This document shows positions 16,789 through 25,137 of a stretch of DNA of 64,000 nt, piece by piece (position 1 is the first letter of the stretch; each line of letters opens with the position of its first letter). The stretch is from Chloroflexota bacterium (GTDB lineage Bacteria > Chloroflexota > Anaerolineae > Aggregatilineales > Phototrophicaceae): the NCBI GenBank assembly GCA_026707225.1, contig JAPOXG010000095.1:165905-229904 (forward strand). Reading direction: 5' to 3'. Made by a program: the position numbers and the translations under genes. The notes below the pieces were generated by a model. It ran no database searches and was not told where the DNA came from. It saw nothing but the letters and a program-made list of their open reading frames with translations.

Positions 16789-18749
16789 ATTCGTGTCGCC
16801 GAGCGAGCGCGGCTCAACTCGGGCAGTACCAGCAAGCTGACCAGCCCATTGAGCACGACGATAACAGTGCTGCCTTCATGCCCCAAGACACCGATGGGCA
16901 ATGGCAAATCCACCAGGAACACGCCAGTGATCAACAGCGCGATCACGGCGATTGAAAAGGCGATATTCTGCCAAACAATTTGCCGAGCGCGCCGGCTCAA
17001 GCGCAAGGCGTCGACCAAGCGCTCCAGCTTGTCCCCCATCAACACCACATCCGCCGTTTCCAGCGCGACATCGGCGCCGACGCCGCCCATGGCGATGCCG
17101 ATATCGGCGACTGCCAGCGCGGGCGCGTCGTTGATGCCATCGCCGACCATGGCGACGGCTCCGTAATCGCGCTGCAGCTGACCGATGATTCTCGCTTTTT
17201 CGTCGGGCAGGAGTTCGGCATATACCCGATCGACGCCAGTTTGTCTGGCAATTGTTCGGGCGGCGCGCGCATTGTCGCCGGTCAGCATAGCCACGGCGAT
17301 GCCATGTCGCTTCAATTGATCCACCAGCGCGAAGGCTTCGGTCCGGCTCTCATCGGCAAAGGCGATCAGGCCGAGCCACTGCTCATCGCGCAGCACAGCC
17401 ACAACGGTCTTTCCCTGCTCTTCTAGCTGGGTCTGCTTCGATTTCAGCGCCCCCGGCATGGTGGAACCCACTTGCATCCGAGACGCGCGCCCAACGCGGA
17501 TTTCGCTTCCGCCGAGCATGGCGCGGACGCCCCGCCCGGGAACCGCCTCGAAGTCATTCGGGGCCTCGAACATCACCGACCGGGCACGGGCATACTCGAC
17601 GACTGCTTTGGCCAGCGGATGCTCCGATCTTGATTCCAGCGAAGCCGCCGCCGCAATCACCTCGGACTCTGAAATCGGCGCTGCGGCAATCACGTCGGTG
17701 ACTTGGGGCTGTCCGTAAGTAAGCGTCCCCGTCTTGTCGAAAGCGACCGCCTTAATGCCCGCGAGCTGCTCCAGCCCGCCGCTGCCTTTGAACAAGATGC
17801 CGCCGCGCGCTGCTGAAGCGATGGCGGAAATGAAGGCTGACGGGACGCTTATGATCAGGGCGCAAGGAGAAGCCACGGTCATCAGCACCATCGCGCGGTA
17901 AAAGTTGTTTTGAAAGTCGCTTAGACCCAGCGCCGGCGGAATGGTGATGATGAGCAGCACGCCGATAATGATGAGCTTGGCGTAGATCTGCTCGAAGCGC
18001 TCGAGGAAACGTTGGGTGGGCGCTTGGCTCTCTTGCGCTTCCTCCACCAATTTGATGATGCGCGACAAGGTTGTGTTGTCGGCTGCTCCTGCCGCGCGGA
18101 CGTCAAGGATGCCATGCTTGTTCAGCGTACCGGCAAAGACGCCATCGCCAGCTGCTTTGTCGACCGGTATAGACTCGCCGGTAATGGGGCTTTCATCGAC
18201 AGCGGAATCACCTGCCAAGACGTCGCCATCAACCGGGATGCGCTCGCCGGGCTCGATGAGAACAGTGTCTCCGCGGCGGATATCGCTGATCTTGACTTGC
18301 CTGACACGGTCGCCGCGCCTGACTTTAGCAACTTCGGGATAATGCGCGAGGAGCCCGCTGATCGCGCGGCGGCTGCGACCAATGGCGTAGTCCTGCAGCG
18401 TATTGCTGAGCGAGAACAAGAATAGCAGCACCGCGCCTTCATGCCATTGGCCGATGAAGGCAGCGCCCAGCGCCGCCAAAACCATGAGCAAATCGACATC
18501 TATCTTGCCAACGAGAAGGCTCTCCACGGCCGATTTGGCGCCATAGAATCCCCCGGCGACGTAAGCCAGGACACTCAGTGACAAGGTCGCCGTGTATGGC
18601 AGTCCGAGCTGCTCCGCGAGCAGGGAACCGACGAGCGCAAACAGCGCAAAGGCCACGAGACGAGGCGCCAGCCACTTCTCGCTGCGCCATTGGAACGGGG
18701 CTTCCGCGGCGAAGGTCTGACTCGGCGACCGAGTGATCTGCGAGGCCAA
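16785..18749 (-). CDS. P1B-4-type heavy-metal-exporting ATPase
   Basis: The product of about 654 residues is a metal P-type ATPase with TGES (actuator), DKTGT (phosphorylated Asp), SEHPLAKAV (HP locus) and GDGINDAPAL. The transmembrane metal motif is SPC, not CPC, and the last helices carry HEGSTVIVVLNGL. Together these mark the P1B-4 group (CoaT/CtpD-like), which exports Co2+, Zn2+ or Fe2+. There is no N-terminal HMA metal-binding domain, also usual for this group. I chose TTG 18749 with GGAGAG six bases upstream, because the ATG at 18803 lies inside the predicted promoter -10 region. Confidence 0.9.
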   Translation of the reverse strand: MASQITRSPSQTFAAEAPFQWRSEKWLAPRLVAFALFALVGSLLAEQLGLPYTATLSLSVLAYVAGGFYGAKSAVESLLVGKIDVDLLMVLAALGAAFIGQWHEGAVLLFLFSLSNTLQDYAIGRSRRAISGLLAHYPEVAKVRRGDRVRQVKISDIRRGDTVLIEPGERIPVDGDVLAGDSAVDESPITGESIPVDKAAGDGVFAGTLNKHGILDVRAAGAADNTTLSRIIKLVEEAQESQAPTQRFLERFEQIYAKLIIIGVLLIITIPPALGLSDFQNNFYRAMVLMTVASPCALIISVPSAFISAIASAARGGILFKGSGGLEQLAGIKAVAFDKTGTLTYGQPQVTDVIAAAPISESEVIAAAASLESRSEHPLAKAVVEYARARSVMFEAPNDFEAVPGRGVRAMLGGSEIRVGRASRMQVGSTMPGALKSKQTQLEEQGKTVVAVLRDEQWLGLIAFADESRTEAFALVDQLKRHGIAVAMLTGDNARAARTIARQTGVDRVYAELLPDEKARIIGQLQRDYGAVAMVGDGINDAPALAVADIGIAMGGVGADVALETADVVLMGDKLERLVDALRLSRRARQIVWQNIAFSIAVIALLITGVFLVDLPLPIGVLGHEGSTVIVVLNGLVSLLVLPELSRARSATRI

Positions 18750-18794
18750 ACTTCTCTCCAAGTAAACTATGATAATACCTTGGTGCGACACTAC

Positions 18795-18822
18795 ATTTAA
18801 CATAGGTTAAGAACTTTGTCAA
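18795..18822 (-). promoter_or_regulatory. Promoter with palindromic operator for the metal ATPase
   Basis: On the minus strand TTGACA (18817-18822) and TTAAAT (18795-18800) are 16 bases apart, a good sigma70 pair. Between and over the -10 lies the perfect inverted repeat TTAAC-N4-GTTAA (18797-18810). A repressor sitting there would block RNA polymerase, so this is a plausible metal-sensor operator. No regulator gene is adjacent. Confidence 0.6.
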
Positions 18823-18919
18823 CTGAATATCAGACATGAATTTATCCCAATGTAACTTTCGCAGGGTTCAGTAGCGGATTAAGGTTCGTGGAGGCAACTG
18901 CGGGAGGCTGCGAAAGCAA

Positions 18920-18946
18920 AAGGACGCGCCACATTGGCACGTCCTT
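18920..18946 (-). terminator. Rho-independent terminator of the M50-like gene pair
   Basis: On the minus strand, an 11-pair stem (AAGGACGTGCC with GGCGCGTCCTT, one G-T pair, five-base loop) is followed by TTGCTTTC. It lies 34 bases after the stop of the gene ending at 18980. Confidence 0.65.
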
Positions 18947-18979
18947 GGCGGGTGATTCGCGCTAGGAAATGGCGCTGTC

Positions 18980-19789
18980 TCAGACGATGTCGTCGTTCTT
19001 GGGGATCTGCTTCATGCGTCTTGTGATGCCGAATTGCAAGGCGATGCCCATCAGCGCGATAGCAATTGCCGCCCAGCTAATGGCGACGACTTGCACGGAA
19101 AAGCCCGGCAGCACGAATTCCGAGAAGTAGGCGACCGGGTTGGTAATCGTCTCTACACCATCGACAACGACAGATGCTGGCGTTGAAAGCGCCAGCGGCA
19201 AGTCGAGCAGAATATGCAATCCGGTCATGAGCGAGATGACGGTTAACACAATTTGCGTGACGGATTTGCGCGACCGTAATTGATTAATATCGCCGCGGCC
19301 CGTCCAACCCAGCGCGATCAGCAGCGCGCCCAAACCCAAACAGATGATCATTGAGATCAAGTCGCCAGTTTCGGCCGGGCGGATGAACAGCGCCAGGAAG
19401 CCGATCGTGAATGCGCCGGTGACGCCCGCGATCAGGCGTACCAGATGCGGCGCCCGATTGACCAGGAAAAACATCAAAGCGCCCAGCGCGGCAGACCCGA
19501 GGTAACCGGCCGACATCGTCAGGGCGTCGGCGCCGTCGCGAAACTCGATCCTGTACGTCCCGACTTGCGAGAGCGTGAAACTTTCAACCGTGCCGCCCGT
19601 TATCTGCATGGCGAATGCGGTCAGCCCGCCGTGAATGTTGTTGACCAACATGCGGAAGGGCTGCGCCAATCCCGACAATGCGTCGATATACCAAAGGGCA
19701 AAGATGCCAACAAATGCCAGGGCGGAAATGATGAAGTTTCTGCGCACGATCTCTCGCCGTACCTTCCGCTCCACGAACTCTCTTAACAT
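18980..19789 (-). CDS. M50-like membrane protein lacking the zinc motif
   Basis: The 269-residue protein has about eight hydrophobic segments and aligns by eye with its upstream neighbour. Both have a membrane segment ending in (T/G)GG, then a beta stretch, then AGYLGAALFG/AGYLGSAALG, and both end with a similar four-helix tail. Where the neighbour has HEAGHSLAALITGG, this one has IHGGLTAFAMQITGG, so the HExxH zinc site is gone. It is probably an inactive partner or regulator of the neighbour, which is inference. ATG 19789 follows AAGGAGAGAG; an upstream in-frame start would add 18 residues before this strong site. Confidence 0.7.
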   Translation of the reverse strand: MLREFVERKVRREIVRRNFIISALAFVGIFALWYIDALSGLAQPFRMLVNNIHGGLTAFAMQITGGTVESFTLSQVGTYRIEFRDGADALTMSAGYLGSAALGALMFFLVNRAPHLVRLIAGVTGAFTIGFLALFIRPAETGDLISMIICLGLGALLIALGWTGRGDINQLRSRKSVTQIVLTVISLMTGLHILLDLPLALSTPASVVVDGVETITNPVAYFSEFVLPGFSVQVVAISWAAIAIALMGIALQFGITRRMKQIPKNDDIV

Positions 19790-19875
19790 TATCTCTCTCC
19801 TTGAACTCTGGCTTTCGTTCTCTCCTTTTCGGAGTGGATTCAATTCATGGCTGAATTCGATTGGCCAATCTGCGT

Positions 19876-20958
19876 TCAGCGTTTGCCTTTGACGGCGTCG
19901 CTGATCTCGCCTCCGGCCGGCTTGAATAAGCCAAAATACACAGCCGCGCCCAACATCAGAACCGCAATAGCCGACCAGATGAAAGCGACCACAGAACCCG
20001 GCAGCAGCGGCGTATACTCGGCGGAGAAGGCGGCGGCGTCATTCATAATATCGCCGATGCCGGCGTCAGGATTGCGTACCAGATAAGACAGGTCCAACAC
20101 CGCATTCAAGCCGGTCAGTATGGCCAGTGTGTTGAGCAGGAAGACGTTGACGACGCGCGGCGCCAGCCAGCCCAGCGCGACCATGGCAAGGCCGAATCCG
20201 ATGCCAACCAACTGCACGGTAATATTGCCATTTGCATCGCGCTCGGAAAAGAACACGGTCAAGATGATAATCGACAAGCCCAAAAAGACCGACAGACCTC
20301 GCGTCAATTTGGGATAGCGACTGGTGAGGAAGAACAGGGCGGAGCCAAATAGCGCCGCGCCCAGGTATCCCGCTGGCAAGATCAAGGCCGGGTATCCGCC
20401 GGCAGTTCGCGCCAATCCGGACCCATTGGGGGAAATGGTAAATCCGATGACCTCGCCACCGGTTATCAGCGCCGCTAGCGAATGCCCGGCTTCATGCACG
20501 AAAGTGACGAAGAGGCGAACGGGCCAAAGCAAGGGCGCCAAGGTCGCTGTCAACAGGTCTGAATTGGCAGCGGCGCCGGCTTGCCCCGGTCTGTCGCCAA
20601 TGTTCCAAAGGAATAGGGCGAAGAGCAGCGCCAGCAGCGACACCGTTAGAGCTTGCCGCCGAATGTTCGTATCAGCGTCTGTCGAAATGGAGCCGGCATT
20701 TTGCTTGATGTTGCGCCACAGGAAGAAAATGGAAATGAGGGCAAATGGCAGCCCGGTCGCCAGGAAGAAGACCGGCAGCGGCAACTGCCCCAAAACATCC
20801 ACATGAATCTCGCTGCCCAGCGATTGGATTTCGCTCGACAGTTCGCTGCCGAGATTGCCGCCGTCGAATTGCTCGGATGTCAGGTAGGTCCCCAATCCAA
20901 TCCAAGCGATGCTTGCCAGCAGCAGCAGTAACCAGATCATGAGCGTTCGTTTATGCAC
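19876..20958 (-). CDS. M50B-like membrane metalloprotease
   Basis: The product of about 360 residues is polytopic and carries HEAGHSLAALITGG, the HExxH zinc motif of site-2-type (M50) proteases placed in a membrane helix. A conserved GGYPALILPAGYLGAALFG follows. Such proteins cut membrane substrates or act in membrane-protein quality control; the M50B branch is largely uncharacterised. I chose GTG 20958, six bases after GAGGGA; a TTG two codons upstream would touch the ribosome site. The inactive-looking paralogue follows 86 bases downstream in the same direction, with a terminator behind it, so the pair is one unit. Confidence 0.78.
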   Translation of the reverse strand: MHKRTLMIWLLLLLASIAWIGLGTYLTSEQFDGGNLGSELSSEIQSLGSEIHVDVLGQLPLPVFFLATGLPFALISIFFLWRNIKQNAGSISTDADTNIRRQALTVSLLALLFALFLWNIGDRPGQAGAAANSDLLTATLAPLLWPVRLFVTFVHEAGHSLAALITGGEVIGFTISPNGSGLARTAGGYPALILPAGYLGAALFGSALFFLTSRYPKLTRGLSVFLGLSIIILTVFFSERDANGNITVQLVGIGFGLAMVALGWLAPRVVNVFLLNTLAILTGLNAVLDLSYLVRNPDAGIGDIMNDAAAFSAEYTPLLPGSVVAFIWSAIAVLMLGAAVYFGLFKPAGGEISDAVKGKR

Positions 20959-20994
20959 TGGCAATCCCTCGAATTCTCACCTCTGCGAATCTGG

Positions 20995-21000
20995 ATTATA
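20995..21000 (-). promoter_or_regulatory. Candidate -10 box (TATAAT) for the M50-like pair
   Basis: A perfect TATAAT on the minus strand lies 36 bases before GTG 20958, and a second TATAAT lies at 21052-21057. Neither has a clear -35 box at the right distance. The rest of the 270-base gap up to 21229 shows nothing else I can name. Confidence 0.4.
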
Positions 21001-21229
21001 GCGCATTCGCTTCGGTGAGATACCGCGTATCCACATCACTACCCACCTCTTATTATACGGAAATCAGACATCAATCGGTTTTACATTCGTAAAATCTTTG
21101 TAATGTGATGCTTGTAACGCTTCGGCTTTCATCGTTCATTATGTGCCGCTGGTGCTGACAGGTCGCTTATGCAATCGTAGCCCACTCCGGCGCCGCCACT
21201 TTGAAAACTCTTACGAATGAGGTGCGAAT

Positions 21230-21841
21230 ATGAGGACTGCGCCGGATCTGCGCGATTTCAACCCTTCAGACAACCTGGCCAGGGCGGAGACGATGCCCGC
21301 TCGCTGGTACATTGAACCTGAGTTTCTGACATGGGAAGCGGAGAAGATTTTCTACAAGACCTGGCAGCCGGTCGGTCGGCGCGAAGACGTCGCGCGGGCC
21401 GGCGACTTTTTCAACTGCGAAGTCCTGGATCAGCCGCTGGTCATCGTGCGCAATCGCGCGGGTGAATTGCGCGCGTTTTACAATGTTTGCCCACATCGCG
21501 CCGCGATTGTCGCGCTCTACTATTGGGTCTTTCCCAATGTGATGCTGAACGTCTATCTCGACAATACCTCGATAAACATCATCATCCCCGATTGGCATGA
21601 CAGGACCTTGACGGTATTCGAGTGGTGCTTTGAAGCGCCGGGCACGGGCGAGGGTTGGGAAAGCATGCAGCAGATCATCGCCTTCAGCGACGAAATTCAG
21701 CGAGAAGATATTGAATTATGCGAATGGGTCCAGCGAGGCTTGCGATCGAATGCCTACAATCGGGGCCGGTTTTCCCTGCTGCGTGAAAACGGCGTGCACC
21801 ACTTTCAGACACTCGTGCATGAGTTTCTCTCGCGGTCTTGA
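21230..21841 (+). pseudogene. Rieske oxygenase alpha subunit with large internal deletion
   Basis: The N-terminal 90 residues read as a ring-hydroxylating oxygenase: ARWYIEPEFLTWEAEKIFYKTWQPVGR and FYNVCPHRA, the first half of the Rieske ligand pair (Cys87, His89). Then the sequence jumps at about residue 92 (near base 21505) to YYWVFPNVMLNVYLDNTSINII, which belongs to the C-terminal catalytic domain. The second CxxH ligand pair and the 2-His-1-Asp iron site are missing. Full-length relatives have about 370 residues, this has 203. The deletion keeps the frame, so the gene may still be translated, but it cannot be an oxygenase. Its last 37 bases overlap the convergent flippase-like gene. Confidence 0.75.
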
Positions 21842-22836
21842 GCGCCTTCCGTGGATCGCTCGCTATTGGCGCCGAATGCGATGGCTGGCGAGGCGCCAAG
21901 CGCCAGCAGCCCGATCGTTCCCCAGGCGGCGTAACTGATGACGTTGATGCCGTGCAGCAAGAATCCTAGCGCGATGGCTTCAGCGTCGCTCATGCCGACA
22001 AATCGCCCGGTCACTACAATGGCGAACTCGAAGGGACCGAGCGCGGCAATGCTGATCGGCATGGCGATGCTAATCGCGGTCAGGGCGATGCCAAGCGGCA
22101 CGCTGATCGAATAGTTCACTTCAATGCCCAGCGCGCGGTGCGAGAAATACAAGGCGGCGAGCGCGGCGGTCCAAGCCAGCAGCGTCCATAGCGCTGTCCA
22201 CAGCAGCGTGCGTATGTCTGTCAGTGGCTGCAACCCATCGAGAAGCTGACCGAGCATTGATTTCATCGGAAGCCGTTGCAGGGGCTTAACCGCGCGCAGC
22301 AGCTTGTCCAGCAGTCGATGCGCCGAAGCGGGCGCGTACGCGAAGATGAGCAGGATCAGGAAACCGACCAGGGCGAGCAGGCCCAATAACGATGCTTGAT
22401 CGGTAAGATCGGCGGGGGCGTCAGGCATCCGGCTTACGGTAGCGGCGATCAACAGCACCAACATCAGCACATCAATCAAGCGCTCGACAACGATGCTGGT
22501 TCCCGAAGTGACCAGTGGCACGCCGCGCCTTGTGGCCAAGACGCCGCGCGCGACCTCGCCCAGCCGAAAGGGCAGTTGATTGCCGAGGAACATCACGTTG
22601 ATCATGTGGAAGGATTCCAGGACTGAAATGCGGCGGTTGAGCAAGAACCACCAGCGAACGCCACGCGTCAACAGAGACAGCGCGATAGCGAAGATGGCCA
22701 GCAGCAAATAGACCGGGTCCGTTTTGCTCAAGCTGTTTAGGACATCCTCGAACGGCACAGTCCGCAGAATCAAGGCGAGCGAACCCAAGCTGACGGCGAT
22801 GCTGGCGACAAAAAATATCAGACGTCTGGCGCTCAT
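21805..22836 (-). CDS. Flippase-like (LPG synthase TM / UPF0104) membrane protein
   Basis: The 343-residue protein has about eight membrane segments and the family features: an N-terminal LIFFVASIAVSLGSLALILRTVPF helix, then RGVRWWFLLNRR and FLGNQLPFRLGEVARGVLATRRGVPL, and SIAALGPFEFAIVV near the C-terminus. This is the integral-membrane domain shared by MprF flippase halves and the AglD/YbhN family, thought to move lipid-linked molecules across the membrane. It lacks the cytoplasmic synthase domain. The substrate is unknown. Its start faces the end of the glycoside hydrolase gene upstream, in the same direction, with a 73-base gap. Confidence 0.85.
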   Translation of the reverse strand: MSARRLIFFVASIAVSLGSLALILRTVPFEDVLNSLSKTDPVYLLLAIFAIALSLLTRGVRWWFLLNRRISVLESFHMINVMFLGNQLPFRLGEVARGVLATRRGVPLVTSGTSIVVERLIDVLMLVLLIAATVSRMPDAPADLTDQASLLGLLALVGFLILLIFAYAPASAHRLLDKLLRAVKPLQRLPMKSMLGQLLDGLQPLTDIRTLLWTALWTLLAWTAALAALYFSHRALGIEVNYSISVPLGIALTAISIAMPISIAALGPFEFAIVVTGRFVGMSDAEAIALGFLLHGINVISYAAWGTIGLLALGASPAIAFGANSERSTEGAQDRERNSCTSV

Positions 22837-22909
22837 TGATTCACAGCCCTATAGCCGACCCCGATTCCAAAGCCTGACGGCGCGCAACATGATCGATTCA
22901 TTAGCCTGC

Positions 22910-24571
22910 TCATTGTACGGGCGATTCCACCAAAATCACGGGCTCGCCCCCAATCGCGCTGCTTCGATTGCTCTCCAAATCGGGGAAACTGAAATCAGCA
23001 GCTGGCTTGAGCGCAATCGAGTAAATTCCGTCGATGGCGGACATCCTGGTCCTTTCGCCGTTTATGAAGCGCAGATCTGCGTTTTCGCCCGCCGCCTTCA
23101 GTGCAACAGTCCGCGCCTCTTTTGTGTTGTTCCATAGGACGACGATGCGCTCCCCGTTGACGCGCTGGAATACGATGATGGTCACTTCATCATCTATGCC
23201 GCTAAGGCTGACTGGCGTGAAGGGCTGGCGGCCAAATATCTCCGCCAGGAGCGCAAAGGCCTGCGCAACAGGCCGGGGCGTGTTGGCGTGGGGATGATGA
23301 CTGAAACAATGCGAGCCTCTTTCGTTTCGATAGATGCCGAAGGCGTCGCCGAAGCAGACGCCGTTGGCGCAGAGTTCGCCATGATGCGGCAAAAAATCTG
23401 TGCCGGCCGGATAGTTGCCGCAGTCGTCGTAGAGCTGATGATAAAAGACGACCTCGACGCCTTTTGACCAGGCGAAGGCGGCGCTCATCACCAGAAAATG
23501 CGCTTGCTGTTGCGCGGTCGCCAATCGATTGCGCTGTTCCGGGTTCTCAGCCCAAACGGGACCAGGATAATCGTCCCAAACGGACACGCCCGTTTCATTC
23601 ACCCAAACCAGACGCGCGATCCGATAAGCCTTTAAGGTGTCCTCGACGACTTTGGTCAGCCAGCCGCTGCGCCAGGGATCATCATAGCTGTGCAAGGCGA
23701 CCACATCAAAGAACCAGTTGAAGCGATCCCGCAGCGGATCCACTTGAATCTGCCGCAGCACCCGCGAAAGGAAGCCTTGGTCGTTGGCGTAAAGCAAGCC
23801 TCCAAACAAGACTTTCGCGTTCGGATCGACGGTCTTGATGATGATCGCCGCTACCTTCAACAGGCGGGCATAAGCCTCGCTGCCGGCGTTCCAGAATTGT
23901 GGTACATCCGGCTCGTTCCAAACCTCCCAGGCGCGGATGCCATCGTCAGCGTCGAAATCGTTGTGCCGCGCCAGGACACCGCCGGGCATGTAACGCATCA
24001 CGGCGTAATGCACGAATTGAGCCCAAGGATTGTCTAAATTGATCGCAACATCGGGTCCCCCGCTATCGCTGCCGTCGGCGAATATTGGTTGGAACAAATT
24101 GGAGATGCTGTTCCCGGCTTGCCAGAAGGCCGGCCTGCCCAAGAGAATGGCGTTGGTTCGCAGTCCGTGACGGATATCGGCCGCGACCAGCCTGTCGTAA
24201 GCTAACCAGTCATATTCGCCCGGCTGAACCTCGACGCGATCCCAATACAGCGGCCAGCGGTTCCAGCCGGCGCCCAGAATCAGGGCGTTGCGATAGCGCT
24301 CCACCCCCATGTTGTCGGTGAATCCGACAAAGGTGATGCCGAGCCGATCGGCGCGGATGTAATCATCGGCTCCGATCAGCCCGCCGGGCGCGGTGGTGGG
24401 CAGGGCGGGCGCCTGCGCGCTCGCTGAATGACTCGCGAGCAGCGCTGCAAAGACAATGAGCAAGTTCGAAAAGCGGAAGGCGCGGCCAAGTATGCGCCGG
24501 ACACGAACCAGTCCGTTCGTCGCCTTGTACGGCGCGGATTTGCGGGAGCCATCTTCATTCTTGAATATCAC
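22910..24571 (-). CDS. Secreted clan-A-like glycoside hydrolase
   Basis: The protein of up to 553 residues has a hydrophobic stretch (about residues 36-52) ending ASAQA, a good signal peptidase site, so it is exported. The mature part is a TIM barrel: WEVWNEPDVPQFW carries the acid/base Glu after Asn (NEP), and VWVNETG carries the candidate nucleophile Glu, the GH-A clan pattern seen in GH39/GH5-like enzymes. A beta-sandwich-like C-terminal part (VTIIVFQRVNGERIVVLWNNT) is typical of GH39. The substrate is unknown. The GTG at 24571 has a poorly placed ribosome site, so the true start may lie downstream, before the signal peptide. Confidence 0.78.
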   Translation of the reverse strand: MIFKNEDGSRKSAPYKATNGLVRVRRILGRAFRFSNLLIVFAALLASHSASAQAPALPTTAPGGLIGADDYIRADRLGITFVGFTDNMGVERYRNALILGAGWNRWPLYWDRVEVQPGEYDWLAYDRLVAADIRHGLRTNAILLGRPAFWQAGNSISNLFQPIFADGSDSGGPDVAINLDNPWAQFVHYAVMRYMPGGVLARHNDFDADDGIRAWEVWNEPDVPQFWNAGSEAYARLLKVAAIIIKTVDPNAKVLFGGLLYANDQGFLSRVLRQIQVDPLRDRFNWFFDVVALHSYDDPWRSGWLTKVVEDTLKAYRIARLVWVNETGVSVWDDYPGPVWAENPEQRNRLATAQQQAHFLVMSAAFAWSKGVEVVFYHQLYDDCGNYPAGTDFLPHHGELCANGVCFGDAFGIYRNERGSHCFSHHPHANTPRPVAQAFALLAEIFGRQPFTPVSLSGIDDEVTIIVFQRVNGERIVVLWNNTKEARTVALKAAGENADLRFINGERTRMSAIDGIYSIALKPAADFSFPDLESNRSSAIGGEPVILVESPVQ

Positions 24572-24758
24572 ATCCTTGAGAGTAGTTCAGGATACGGTTT
24601 GGCGCTATCCAAAAAAGTGCGGAGGGTTTGTATTCACCAAACATATCGACGACCGTACCTGCTGGCAGCGTCTCCAGGCGAGCGGCGTCCAGGCTGGATT
24701 CGGCGCTGACATTGGTGTTGATCTCGATGCGGATGCTGTATTTCTCCGCGGGGAACAT
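24555..24758 (-). CDS. Small SH3-like protein (possible fragment)
   Basis: This 67-residue frame starts at ATG 24758, directly after an in-frame stop, and ends 17 bases inside the glycoside hydrolase gene. The stretch NVSAESSLDAARLETLPAGTVVDMFGEY resembles the bacterial SH3 pattern NVRxGPSxxxxxIGxLPxGTxVxVLG. There is no signal peptide, so it may be the leftover of a longer protein rather than a working gene. No other gene occupies most of this gap. Confidence 0.35.
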   Translation of the reverse strand: MFPAEKYSIRIEINTNVSAESSLDAARLETLPAGTVVDMFGEYKPSALFWIAPNRILNYSQGCDIQE

Positions 24759-24848
24759 TCAAGCCTGTCAAGGCCGCTCCAATTGACGCTGGCAGATGCC
24801 AAGGCTATACTGGTCTTCAAATGCCGAGGACAGCGGGAGGGTGATATA

Positions 24849-25088
24849 GTGGGAGTCGTTTCCGATGAACTCATGGAGATTCTTCGCTGTCCGGTGGCGG
24901 TGCACTACCAGGATAAGGGCGATGACCCCGGTCGCCTGCGGCTGGTGCGGGATTGCTGGCTCGTTTGCGACGACAGCGGCTACAAGTATCCGATCCGCGA
25001 AGGCATTCCGGTGATGCTGGTCGACGAAGGCGAGAAGTGGAAAGACACAGCCGAAGCAGACCTGCCCGTGCCCCCGCCCGAAGCATAA
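24849..25088 (+). CDS. Trm112/UPF0434-like protein
   Basis: The 79-residue product contains MEILRCPVAVHYQDKGDD, then RLRLVRDCWLVCDDSGYKYPIREGIPVML, which is the Trm112-like zinc ribbon layout (one Cys early, one in the CDD segment, and the hallmark YPIR(D/E)GIPVML). Relatives activate methyltransferases in eukaryotes; the bacterial role is not established. GTG 24849 follows GGAGGG by seven bases, the best start; a longer in-frame extension reaches into the neighbouring gene and is not conserved in look. Only part of the usual Cys set is present. Confidence 0.82.
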   Translation: MGVVSDELMEILRCPVAVHYQDKGDDPGRLRLVRDCWLVCDDSGYKYPIREGIPVMLVDEGEKWKDTAEADLPVPPPEA

Positions 25089-25137
25089 TACGAGGAGCGT
25101 ATCGCCGCCCCTTCAGTACATGCCATGCTGCCCCGGC

